Shown in pieces: positions 32,976 through 41,108 of a stretch of DNA of 57,449 nucleotides; the stretch's first letter is position 1; each line of letters opens with the position of its first letter. Source of the stretch: a virus. The stretch is taken from the IMG/VR virus record IMGVR_UViG_3300027759_000104, positions 1 to 57,449 of that record. One strand, 5' to 3'. Position numbers and translations under genes: made by a program. Below the pieces are notes generated by a model. The model did not search any database. It saw only the letters and a program-made list of their open reading frames with translations, and was not told the origin of the DNA.

Positions 32976-33822
32976 AACATTTCTCCCTTACATATTTTGT
33001 TTCATCATAAATGTCTAAAATGTCTAAAAATGCTCTTTGTAAGTCTAACCAATCTCCAAACTCAAAAGCATAACATTTATCAGAATGTTTACCTGTAATA
33101 GCAGTAAGAACCTCTTGTTCACTAATAAGTTGGTTATGTGTAGTTAAGTATTGATTAAAAATGTCTAAATATTCGTCTAAAATATGTCTAACTTTTTCTG
33201 ATGTTCCACCAAATAGACATCCAGGAACAACCTTTAATTCAACACCAAATAGGTCATTAAACTTAGCAACTGTTTCATAATTCATAACAATTGAATTACC
33301 TTTTAAATGAATAAACCCATGTTGGTTTATCTTATCAACCACCTTATCCAAAAAGTTTTTTGAATTAATTAACGGAGCCATGTAATCTCTCCACCCATCG
33401 TGACAAGATGTTCCAATCAATCCGGCATCAATCCAAAAGATATTATCACAATCATGTGACTCATCAATTAAGAATTTAAGTTTATTTAAAACAACTTCCA
33501 AATAATTGTTTACACAATAAATTCTATCATAGTTAATTCCACCTGATAATTCTTGAGTTCTAATTCTATCAATTAATTCACAAGTTTCAGATGTATTTAA
33601 TTCTTTAAACTTGAATTCAACATTTGGAAAATTAAATTCATACTTTAAATTAAATTTATCATATGAATTTTGGTCAGTATAAATTACGTAACGATATTCA
33701 GGATAAATTATATTTTTAATCGTCGCGACCAATAATGGAAAATTTTTATATCTCTCACTATTAATCCCTTCAACATATTTTAATTCATAAATTGCCGAAA
33801 TTATTTTAGTACCATTTGTCAT
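32968..33822 (-). CDS. HtrL/YibB-like putative glycosyltransferase
   Basis: 284 residues with the same markers as the N-terminal half of the 556-residue protein: FWIDAG (129-134), GCLFGGTSEKV, and a first strand TKIISAIYELKYVEG. This is the HtrL/YibB family pattern. The conserved WIDAG Asp may be the metal ligand of a GT-A-like site. It overlaps the upstream gene by 17 nt and the downstream gene by 8 nt. With its relative in the same operon, two HtrL-type domains would act in the same pathway. Confidence 0.65.
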   Translation of the reverse strand: MTNGTKIISAIYELKYVEGINSERYKNFPLLVATIKNIIYPEYRYVIYTDQNSYDKFNLKYEFNFPNVEFKFKELNTSETCELIDRIRTQELSGGINYDRIYCVNNYLEVVLNKLKFLIDESHDCDNIFWIDAGLIGTSCHDGWRDYMAPLINSKNFLDKVVDKINQHGFIHLKGNSIVMNYETVAKFNDLFGVELKVVPGCLFGGTSEKVRHILDEYLDIFNQYLTTHNQLISEQEVLTAITGKHSDKCYAFEFGDWLDLQRAFLDILDIYDETKYVREKCYV

Positions 33823-34516
33823 GTTCTGCGTATATTATATTTGATGCTTTATAAGCGTTATTTTTTATTTCAATTCCATTAAATAATGCTGAAAAACACA
33901 TCTCATCTATGTTACCAGCGGGTATGTTTCTCAAACCTTTTTCTTTTTTATATTCAATACACTTGTCCCAAGTATCTAAAAAACCATTAAACTTATCTTC
34001 ATCAATACTCAAGTATTGAATACAATCTTCAGGCATAACCTCCAACTTATCTTTATCAACCTCATGATTAAAGTATTTCTCATACTCAAGTAATCGTCTA
34101 CCTAATTCACTATTAGTATGAACTTGTTCGTGAAAATTATAGGTAACTGGCCCTGATAAACAATTCTCATCAAACGCCCCCAAAATCTTTTCTTCATTAA
34201 AGAAAGATGGGTTAACTCTCATATCACAATCAACTAATATGATTTTAGTAAAACCAATACTTAAAGCTGCTCTTAACGAATATCTTTTAACTGAAAAATC
34301 AAAGTCATAGTAGTTTTTAGCATACTCCAAATAATTTGGATTAAAATCATTAATGTTGAAGGCGTGAACAAATTCTTGATTATTAATCTTACTTGGGTCA
34401 TCGGTAATGACAACCAAATTTGTTTTATAATCTGATTCTACGATATCACCAATAAATCTATTAACTTGGTTATAATATCTTTCACCAAAACAAAAAGTAG
34501 TAAATGTAAATTTCAT
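33806..34516 (-). CDS. Putative glycosyltransferase with DxD motif
   Basis: 236 residues starting MKFTFTTFCFGERYYNQVNR. ILVDCDMR carries a DxD motif (D96, D98), the metal/nucleotide-sugar site of GT-A retaining or inverting transferases of the GT8-like type. An NIDEMCFSALFNG segment follows later, similar to the acceptor-side region of such enzymes. There is no signal peptide, so it acts in the cytoplasm of the infected cell. Gap to the previous gene is 3 nt, and it overlaps the next gene by 17 nt. Exact CAZy family uncertain. Confidence 0.65.
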   Translation of the reverse strand: MKFTFTTFCFGERYYNQVNRFIGDIVESDYKTNLVVITDDPSKINNQEFVHAFNINDFNPNYLEYAKNYYDFDFSVKRYSLRAALSIGFTKIILVDCDMRVNPSFFNEEKILGAFDENCLSGPVTYNFHEQVHTNSELGRRLLEYEKYFNHEVDKDKLEVMPEDCIQYLSIDEDKFNGFLDTWDKCIEYKKEKGLRNIPAGNIDEMCFSALFNGIEIKNNAYKASNIIYAEHDKWY

Positions 34517-34519
34517 ATC

Positions 34520-35764
34520 TTATAAATTTCCTGTTATTCTATCACACCATCCTTTAGATTCCGAGTGAGGCCAAACCACCCAATATTTAGGTTTTGAATC
34601 AGTTAAGAACTCTCTCCAAACTTTACAATAACCATCAGGGTCTCTTAACATTCTATCAACTTCACCTTTATCAGCATCTTGTCTGTAAATGGTTTCATCT
34701 AATTCATTATGGAATGCAACAACCCAAAAGTCATAATCTTTTTCAGGTACTTGAGTAAACCCAATATCAATACAATGTTTGAATACTGATGTAAATGATT
34801 TTAACCATTCTTCTTCTGAATTGAAGTTATTTGGATTTGGTGGATAACCCTTATCTAATGTGTATTGTTGAACAGCTCTCTTTGAAAATAAAAGTCCTGA
34901 ATATTTTTCATAGTCTCTTAAACTTCTAACTTTACCAAAACCATACTTTCCGTGTTTCATATCTTCCTCATCATCCATACCGAATAGAGAACGATTTTTT
35001 TTGTGAGCAAAATTATTCTTATCAACCCATTCTTTATCGTCATCCCATTGTTTGGTTCTTCCCTTTCTTGTATATTCATGCCAAATCAAAACTTTATGTG
35101 GGTGAAATAAATCATATCCATGAGTGTAAGCTCTTGCAGCAATTGAAATCTCTTCACCATGAAAATAGAACTCAGGGTCGTGTTGAACTTCTTTAGCAAA
35201 TTTACCAAGAGTAAAACAAAAGTGAGCCGAGTAGAACCTTGCGGTAACAGGTTCAGTTAAATTTTGCCAACCAGGAATTGTCTCAGGTAAAAAGAAAACC
35301 GCACCTTCAGGAATAAATCTATCAAACGCCATTCTCCAAGGTTCGTTCACACGTAGGTTAGGGTCATTGTCAGGGTCAAAGGATGAAACATAACCTGTTA
35401 ATAATGGTTTCTTATATCCTTTCTTTTGAAGTTGTTTAATCATCTTAATCATCTCGTCATCCCAATTTTGAGCAAACCTCATATGTGAGTCAATTTGAAG
35501 AGTATATGACTCCTTTTGATATACTTGTTGTATCTTATTTCTTGCCCAACAAGCTCCTTTGGATTCTGTATAAGGAATATCAATTATTCTAAACCTTTCA
35601 TCGTTTCGGTATTCGTCCAAATTATCAAAACTATCATCAGGATGATACTGACGAGCAATACCGAAAACTAAGTTTTCAGGTCGTTTAGCATTTTCTAATG
35701 CTGACTGTATAGTTGGGATTAGTTGGGGGTCTCTGTAAGAAGCAACTTGTATAAAAATTTTCAT
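34520..35764 (-). CDS. GlcNAc-transferase family protein (Skp1/Gnt1-like, GT60 type)
   Basis: 414 residues. The N-terminal part IFIQVASYRDPQLIPTIQSA, the DSH metal motif at 92-94 in LQIDSHMRF with WDD following, and the later FYFHGEEISIAARAYTHGYD...HEY region match the family of cytoplasmic Skp1 GlcNAc-transferases. The founding member in Dictyostelium adds GlcNAc to a hydroxyproline of Skp1; bacterial and viral members are mostly uncharacterised. It is the first gene of the glycosyltransferase operon. A protein-modifying transferase encoded between fibre genes suggests virion glycosylation, but modification of host surface glycans cannot be excluded. Confidence 0.75.
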   Translation of the reverse strand: MKIFIQVASYRDPQLIPTIQSALENAKRPENLVFGIARQYHPDDSFDNLDEYRNDERFRIIDIPYTESKGACWARNKIQQVYQKESYTLQIDSHMRFAQNWDDEMIKMIKQLQKKGYKKPLLTGYVSSFDPDNDPNLRVNEPWRMAFDRFIPEGAVFFLPETIPGWQNLTEPVTARFYSAHFCFTLGKFAKEVQHDPEFYFHGEEISIAARAYTHGYDLFHPHKVLIWHEYTRKGRTKQWDDDKEWVDKNNFAHKKNRSLFGMDDEEDMKHGKYGFGKVRSLRDYEKYSGLLFSKRAVQQYTLDKGYPPNPNNFNSEEEWLKSFTSVFKHCIDIGFTQVPEKDYDFWVVAFHNELDETIYRQDADKGEVDRMLRDPDGYCKVWREFLTDSKPKYWVVWPHSESKGWCDRITGNL

Positions 35765-35850
35765 GTAAATGTTTTACACAAAAAGTATTAATTTTAAATA
35801 AAAATTAAAGAAATAAATTAATAAGTTTAAATAATAATACGTTTTGTATT

Positions 35851-36897
35851 TTATAATCCAAATCTTGATTTTTGAGCATTATAATTTGTTAATACATTTT
35901 CATTAGACAATGCTGTGTTATAAATTTGCATTCCACCAAATCTCATATTAGAAAAAGTTCCGTCACCTAAATTTGTTGCGTCATCATGTGCAATCGCATA
36001 ATATAAATTAGCGCCTGGTGTGGCTCTTGATATGGTCCCACTAGTTACTGCAGAAACTCCATTAACATAACCAATTAAATTTGTTCCGTTATATGTAAAT
36101 CCAACATAATACCAATTGTTTAAAGGTGTAGATATAGTTGACGCAAAACCAGGTTGGTTCTGCCATACAGAAAACCTAAGTGTTCCCCCAACCATTTCTA
36201 TCTGTGAATCATGCCATCCTGTATTTGGTGTTGTTTGTCCAATTTCCTGTACAATAACACCATTATCCATAGGATAAACCCATACAAAGATTGAGATAAC
36301 GGTAGATGAGTTAGCCGGGTTTAATTTTGAACCTAATGCGGTATTAGTTCCTATATATTGATTACTACCATTGAAGGTTAGATAACCTCCACCTGATGAT
36401 GTGTATGTCGGAGAGTTGTATAGTGTCGCATTACTACTACCTGTTAAATCCGTAATTGTGGTTCCTGTTCCAGGATAACTTGATGTATTACTAATATCAT
36501 AGTTTAATATGAGTCCTGAGGTAACGATAGAAGATGAGTAAGATGTCCAATATCCAGCTGAGTTTAACCATGTTTTAGCCGCTGAAGTACTTGCAAATGT
36601 TTGCGCTGTCCCTGTAAAACTTGAAACATACTGTGATAAACTAATAAAGTTATTATCTGTCTTACTTGGTGTTCTCCAAAAACCGATGTAAGCCGGAACT
36701 CCTACAGGATTTGGTTGTGTTCCTGAAGGTACTGTATGGGCAATAACATAACCTAAATCTTCGTCAGGTCCACTCCACCATCTTAAACCTGTGGATGTGA
36801 AACCACTTGTTGGCGTACCAATAGCAATACTTCCAAGTTGTTCTGTTCCTGTAATTGTTGAACCTGTGTTATATGCGAAGGGTCTTGATGTTGCCAT
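35851..36897 (-). CDS. Tail fibre with LamG/concanavalin-like lectin domain
   Basis: 348 residues. The N-terminal 120 (MATSRPFAYNTGSTITGTEQ...) look like a virion-attachment region. From about residue 127 the sequence SGLILNYDISNTSSYPG...DLTGSSNATLYN...LTFNGSNQYI begins a LamG (concanavalin A-like) jelly-roll. It continues through NWYYVGFTYNGTNLIGYVNG and ends at the C-terminus. LamG domains bind carbohydrates and occur in phage receptor-binding proteins. It follows the C1q-like fibre gene and precedes the glycosyltransferase operon. The next gene starts 86 nt on, with no clear terminator or TATTTAT motif in that gap. Confidence 0.72.
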   Translation of the reverse strand: MATSRPFAYNTGSTITGTEQLGSIAIGTPTSGFTSTGLRWWSGPDEDLGYVIAHTVPSGTQPNPVGVPAYIGFWRTPSKTDNNFISLSQYVSSFTGTAQTFASTSAAKTWLNSAGYWTSYSSSIVTSGLILNYDISNTSSYPGTGTTITDLTGSSNATLYNSPTYTSSGGGYLTFNGSNQYIGTNTALGSKLNPANSSTVISIFVWVYPMDNGVIVQEIGQTTPNTGWHDSQIEMVGGTLRFSVWQNQPGFASTISTPLNNWYYVGFTYNGTNLIGYVNGVSAVTSGTISRATPGANLYYAIAHDDATNLGDGTFSNMRFGGMQIYNTALSNENVLTNYNAQKSRFGL

Positions 36898-36899
36898 GT

Positions 36900-36914
36900 T
36901 ATATTATAAATATA
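36900..36914 (-). promoter_or_regulatory. TATTTAT start-proximal motif with inverted repeat
   Basis: On the minus strand TATTTATA (36912-36905) sits inside a 6-bp inverted repeat (TATATT/AATATA, 3-nt loop) whose inner arm ends 2 nt before the ATG at 36897. It could start a transcript covering the LamG-like fibre and the glycosyltransferase operon. Confidence 0.4.
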
Positions 36915-36917
36915 TCT

Positions 36918-37907
36918 TTACACTTGTGTTACCGTTACTATTACTGATGGAATTGCCGGTCTGGTCGGAGTAGATTGTGCTACATCATATGCAAATCCTA
37001 ATCTGATATCACTAACCCAAAACTTTAATTCCATGTAATCACCAGCGTTTAATGGTTCTACAAAATTCCATGCCGCAACACTTCTTCCATTATTAGAATT
37101 TCCAACAATAGCTGTGTTTGAATTATCAACATTAAAACCATTTATTGCCAACCATATGTTCATAGTTTGAGCAGCGCCTCCACCTGTTGACTCTAATTGA
37201 GAAGAAAATTGTAAATTGTATGTCCCCGCACTTGCAACAATAAATCTTGTATTTGCGGAAACGCTAACACCATTTCCTGATGTTTGTGTTGCGGCACTCA
37301 TTGAATATGCGGTCGTTGTACTTGTTACGTATTGACTAACGGTAGAAATAAATGAACCCCAAGCTCTAACAGTACGTGCTGGAAACTTTCTCCATACCGC
37401 AGTGCTATATGTCGTACCACTTACATCTTCAATAGTATTTGCAGTCCAAGAATTAATAAACGACTGACCCGCAGCAGTTTTATTATTTATCGTTGTTCCA
37501 AAATCAGATACCTGAGCACATCCTGTACTAGCCGTAGCAGCATTAAATAACGTCTCGTAATTATTAATATGATATTGATAAACTTGGTCAACCTCATAAA
37601 CATAAGCCAACATACCAAGTCGTCTTCTACCTGATGAAATATTATCTGAAGCTAATGTAATTACATCAGGAGACCAAGCGGCACCCGTTCCCTTTGTAAA
37701 CTCAATAGGAATGGTATTACCCGAATATTCAATACTTCCCGTTGTTCCTGTTGGTATTGTATAATAAAGGTCAGATAAACTAAAAACCTCCATGTAACCA
37801 CCCGTATTGTTAACACTGAAAGTAGTGCCATACGTATTGTTTCTTGGTACACTTTGTGTCCCATTTAGTTGGATAGACGATATTGGATTTTTATATGGGA
37901 AACTCAT
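36918..37907 (-). CDS. Tail fibre: shared N-terminal anchor plus C1q-like C-terminal domain
   Basis: 329 residues. Residues 1 to about 175 (MSFPYKNPISSIQLNGTQSV..., SSGRRRLGMLAYVYE, YQYHINNYETLF, GQSFINSWTANTIEDVSG) align with the N-terminus of the giant collagen-like protein, so both probably attach at the same kind of site. The C-terminal half (VSANTRFIVASAGTYNLQFS..., TMNIWLAINGFNVDNSN, GDYMELKFWVSDIRL) has the pattern of C1q/TNF-like jelly-roll trimers common at fibre tips. Together they make a short fibre without a stalk. It starts 9 nt after its upstream neighbour's stop. Confidence 0.7.
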   Translation of the reverse strand: MSFPYKNPISSIQLNGTQSVPRNNTYGTTFSVNNTGGYMEVFSLSDLYYTIPTGTTGSIEYSGNTIPIEFTKGTGAAWSPDVITLASDNISSGRRRLGMLAYVYEVDQVYQYHINNYETLFNAATASTGCAQVSDFGTTINNKTAAGQSFINSWTANTIEDVSGTTYSTAVWRKFPARTVRAWGSFISTVSQYVTSTTTAYSMSAATQTSGNGVSVSANTRFIVASAGTYNLQFSSQLESTGGGAAQTMNIWLAINGFNVDNSNTAIVGNSNNGRSVAAWNFVEPLNAGDYMELKFWVSDIRLGFAYDVAQSTPTRPAIPSVIVTVTQV

Positions 37908-37916
37908 TTACTATAA

Positions 37917-38921
37917 TTATATATCAACCTTACTTCCTCTAAAATAAAGGTCGTAAGTATTATCTATCTCAAACGAAGTTGATGGGTATGTTGTATAAAC
38001 CCTATATGTTGTATTTGCAATGGTTGGACCAACATATGTAAACGTATTTTGATAAATGGTTGGTTCCATTTTATAACTCGTAAACACATTCGGATTAACA
38101 ATCCCCAAATCAATTTCCATTTGGTATTTGTTATTTGTAAGATTAGTTGGTATTATCCAAGTATACCAAGCCTTACTTTGGGTATAATTTTCAGGAACAA
38201 GTGTTGTTAAGAAATTGTATGCAATTCTTGGATTACCATAACTATCAAGTCCTCCCGTTGTTTGAGGTATCGTTTGTCTTATTACTTGTGGGAATAAACC
38301 TGTTGACCATCCCGAGAAATTAACATAGTTTTGCATATCCGTTTGGAACGTAGATGCCGAAGTACTTGGTCTTGTAGCATTTGTAAATCCATAGAATGAT
38401 GAACCTATAGAATTCATATAACTTCCAATAGATGACGAACCAGAATAAGGTTCAATAAATAAATAAGCATATCTTCCAACTTCAGGAGTTTGAGTTAAAG
38501 TAGGTGTCACAGTAGGTGTTGGTGTTAAAGTATTAGTAGGTGTAATCGACGGAGTAATACTTGGTGTCGGAGTAATTGTCGGAGTAATCGATAATGTTGG
38601 AGTAACTGATGGAGTAATACTTGGTGTCGGAGTATTAGAAGGTGTAAGTGAAATCGTAGGTGTAATTGACGGAGTAATACTCGGTGTTGGAGTTGGTGTT
38701 AAACATTCATACTCACTTGTAAAAATACACCCCGTAGAATCGACAATCTTAATTAATACTTTCGGAGCATTATTAAAACCACTTGGTAAATAAAAAGAAT
38801 ATGCCGGAGGAATATAATCGTAAATTGTTGTTACCGTAACACAAGAAAACTGAAAGATATCACAGACAGAAACTTGGTAAGGAGGAATACCCGATAAATT
38901 GCTAATTGTTACTAAACTCAT
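37917..38921 (-). CDS. Modular tail protein: SprB-like module, Thr-Pro linker, EP/GS C-terminal domain
   Basis: 334 residues. Residues 1-75 are a SprB-like module ([16 protein letters not shown]...VDSTGC) related to the small proteins at 3470 and 11208. Residues about 76-145 are a Thr-Pro-Ser linker ([13 protein letters not shown]). The remaining 190 residues ([19 protein letters not shown]...KAWYTWIIP...YRVYTTYP) are homologous to the C-terminus of the 402-residue protein at 29137-30345. The same C-terminal domain is thus attached to two different N-terminal domains through the same kind of linker. Likely a virion surface protein; function of the C-terminal domain unknown. Confidence 0.72.
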   Translation of the reverse strand: MSLVTISNLSGIPPYQVSVCDIFQFSCVTVTTIYDYIPPAYSFYLPSGFNNAPKVLIKIVDSTGCIFTSEYECLTPTPTPSITPSITPTISLTPSNTPTPSITPSVTPTLSITPTITPTPSITPSITPTNTLTPTPTVTPTLTQTPEVGRYAYLFIEPYSGSSSIGSYMNSIGSSFYGFTNATRPSTSASTFQTDMQNYVNFSGWSTGLFPQVIRQTIPQTTGGLDSYGNPRIAYNFLTTLVPENYTQSKAWYTWIIPTNLTNNKYQMEIDLGIVNPNVFTSYKMEPTIYQNTFTYVGPTIANTTYRVYTTYPSTSFEIDNTYDLYFRGSKVDI

Positions 38922-38955
38922 CTAACATAAATAGTTTTTGTTAGATTATGTTAGA
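38921..38955 (-). promoter_or_regulatory. TATTTAT motif within a perfect 10-bp inverted repeat abutting the ATG
   Basis: TCTAACATAA (38921-38930) and TTATGTTAGA (38946-38955) form a perfect 10-bp inverted repeat with a 15-nt loop. It spans from the stop of the SprB-repeat gene to the A of the next ATG. TATTTATG (38933-38926) lies partly in the start-side arm. It could be a terminator/attenuator, a promoter-operator or a translational hairpin. Confidence 0.5.
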
Positions 38956-41108
38956 CATGAAATTTTATAAACTATTCTTACAGTAATTGTTAATACTTCA
39001 TCCTTATAAACTTCAACACCACCAACAACATCTGATTCAACATTTATTGTGTTAGTATCAAGGTTAATCTCATATGATTTTAAATCAGGAATTGTGTCAA
39101 ATAAATAACCTATACCATTTGTAAACGCACTTAATGTGGGAACACTTGTAAGTGTTTTAGAAGTGTAAAATGAACCAGAATAAGTTATGTTGTTTAATTC
39201 AACATCACAGAAAAATCTAGCATAATTTAGTTTACAACTTGTATGTCCGTCGATTAAACTCAAATAACCTTTCGATAACATATTTGAGAAATTCAAGAAT
39301 GAAGATGGTATGTAAGATTTAGTTCCCATTGAATAGGAGTAAGTTGAACTAGCCGTTCTCGGAGGATTACAACTAATTGTAAAGTATTTTGTTGTCTCAC
39401 AATTATTCACTCCACTAACCGCCAAAGAATAAGTCCCGGCAGTTAAACCTGTAATATAAACCCCTGTCTGACCATTAACATTATCACTCCATGTCAAATC
39501 AAATGGACCATCCGTTTCATTAATCATCGCGCTTATTGTTCCCCCACTACCTGTCCCACAATCAGTACCGTAAAGAACCAAATTATAAGGAGCAAGATAA
39601 TCAACCACCACTGAACTATTTTGAGTACATCCTGTAGAATCTGAAATTGTTATATCATATGTATCAGGTGGTAAATTGTTAAATACATATGTTGTTGCCG
39701 TTGTCGGAGCGGAACTAAACCCACTTGAAATAGAATAAGTATAGAATGTATCTGCAGTAGTATTTGGTGTAACATCAACCTGAATTGCCCCACTATTGTA
39801 AGTGCAATAATTACTTCGAGCACTTAATGAAAAATTAAACGAGGTTTCATTAAGAACATTATAATTTTGTGAGTAAGTACACGCACTACTTGAGTCAGAT
39901 ATTGTAAGAGTATAGGTTCCTGATGATAAATCTGAAAAAGTATTTGTTGTAATTAAACTTGAGACATTATTAGTTGTTCCACTATTATTATCTAAAGTGT
40001 AATAATATGGTGGAGTTCCACCTAAAAGAGTAATATCAATTGAACCACCGTTATATTGACATTGTGAATTAATAACATCCGCAGAAATAAATGTGAAAAC
40101 TTTAGGTGTTGATAACGTAAAGAATGATGTAAAAGTACAAAGAGCAACATCGGTAACACTCAGACTATATAAACCAGCACTTAACCCTGAGAAAGAAACT
40201 GAAGAACTATACGTGGTAACAGAATCACCATTACTTAATAAATAAAAATAAGGTCCTGTCCCACCTGACAAATAAATGTCTAAAACACCATCAGAAGTAA
40301 AACAAGTTGGTTGTGTAACTTCATAACTAATCAACCCAATAAATGGTGCTGAACCAACTGCTGCAGTTTTTGACAATTCACAACCTGCCCCGTCAATTAT
40401 TGTTAAAGTATACGTTCCTTGAGTTACACCTGTAACTAATGTAGTTGCTCCGGTATATCCAATATTTTGAGACCAAATGTATGTATATGGAGGTGTACCA
40501 GTTATACCTGTTACATATATCTTACCATCAACACCTGAACAAGCAGGGTTATTAACAACATAAAAATTAAAGTCTAAAGACTCCGTATTTGGATGTATAA
40601 CAACTGATTCAGTCTCACAATTACAAAAACCATTTCCTGAAATAGATGCGTAATACATACCTTCACCTAAATTAAAGAAAGACGTTAGACTACCACTACC
40701 AATTATGGTCTCGTAAAATTGATAATCTTTATATAAATTAATATTAACAGATGTCGGATATAATTCAGTATCAAAAATATCCAAGTTAACATCAACAGTT
40801 AAATAACCATTACTTGGAGAACAACTTGATTGATACCCTGTGGTAATATTAGCGGTAGTTGATGAAAGAACTATAAAACTTATTGGTCCGTAAATATTAT
40901 TTACTGGAACAGTAGAAGATGTAAATGAAAAAGAATATGTGTCAGCACTTAATCCACTATACGTAATACTATTACCCGTAAATGTCTGAGTAGGTAATTT
41001 ATTATCAGTCCAACTAATAATAGTTGGTGGTGGGGTAAAAAATTGTATATTTACCGCTCCATTATTGTTATTTGAACAATCTCCTGTAAGTGTAATACTA
41101 TAACTCAT
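38946..41108 (-). CDS. Large SprB-repeat virion protein
   Basis: 720 residues with about seven tandem beta modules of 75-80 residues. The clearest are VDGKIYVTGITGTPPYTYIW...TQGTYTLTIIDGAGC, DGVLDIYLSGGTGPYFYLLS...SAGLYSLSVTDVALC, GGSIDITLLGGTPPYYYTLD...SSGTYTLTISDSSSAC and later PPDTYDITISDSTGC. This is the SprB repeat consensus. The last 150 residues, after an NPPRTASS junction, are a different domain. It overlaps the upstream 988-residue gene by 1 nt, which ties it to the baseplate module. In hosts, SprB-type repeats form long cell-surface adhesin stalks; here they probably form a stalk or spacer on the virion. Host-derived origin is inference. Confidence 0.75.
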   Translation of the reverse strand: MSYSITLTGDCSNNNNGAVNIQFFTPPPTIISWTDNKLPTQTFTGNSITYSGLSADTYSFSFTSSTVPVNNIYGPISFIVLSSTTANITTGYQSSCSPSNGYLTVDVNLDIFDTELYPTSVNINLYKDYQFYETIIGSGSLTSFFNLGEGMYYASISGNGFCNCETESVVIHPNTESLDFNFYVVNNPACSGVDGKIYVTGITGTPPYTYIWSQNIGYTGATTLVTGVTQGTYTLTIIDGAGCELSKTAAVGSAPFIGLISYEVTQPTCFTSDGVLDIYLSGGTGPYFYLLSNGDSVTTYSSSVSFSGLSAGLYSLSVTDVALCTFTSFFTLSTPKVFTFISADVINSQCQYNGGSIDITLLGGTPPYYYTLDNNSGTTNNVSSLITTNTFSDLSSGTYTLTISDSSSACTYSQNYNVLNETSFNFSLSARSNYCTYNSGAIQVDVTPNTTADTFYTYSISSGFSSAPTTATTYVFNNLPPDTYDITISDSTGCTQNSSVVVDYLAPYNLVLYGTDCGTGSGGTISAMINETDGPFDLTWSDNVNGQTGVYITGLTAGTYSLAVSGVNNCETTKYFTISCNPPRTASSTYSYSMGTKSYIPSSFLNFSNMLSKGYLSLIDGHTSCKLNYARFFCDVELNNITYSGSFYTSKTLTSVPTLSAFTNGIGYLFDTIPDLKSYEINLDTNTINVESDVVGGVEVYKDEVLTITVRIVYKISCLT

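Noticed and set aside
35765-35850. A promoter or small gene in the 86-nt gap before the GlcNAc-transferase gene
   Set aside because: Only A/T-rich sequence with partial TTTATTTA similarity; no hairpin, no full motif and no open frame of useful length.
36905-36912. T4 late promoter TATAAATA read on the plus strand at several gaps
   Set aside because: Read that way, the promoters would transcribe antisense to the late genes. The plus-strand gene at 3470 carries the motif as TATTTATA in its own direction, so the orientation follows the gene with TATTTAT as the sense form.
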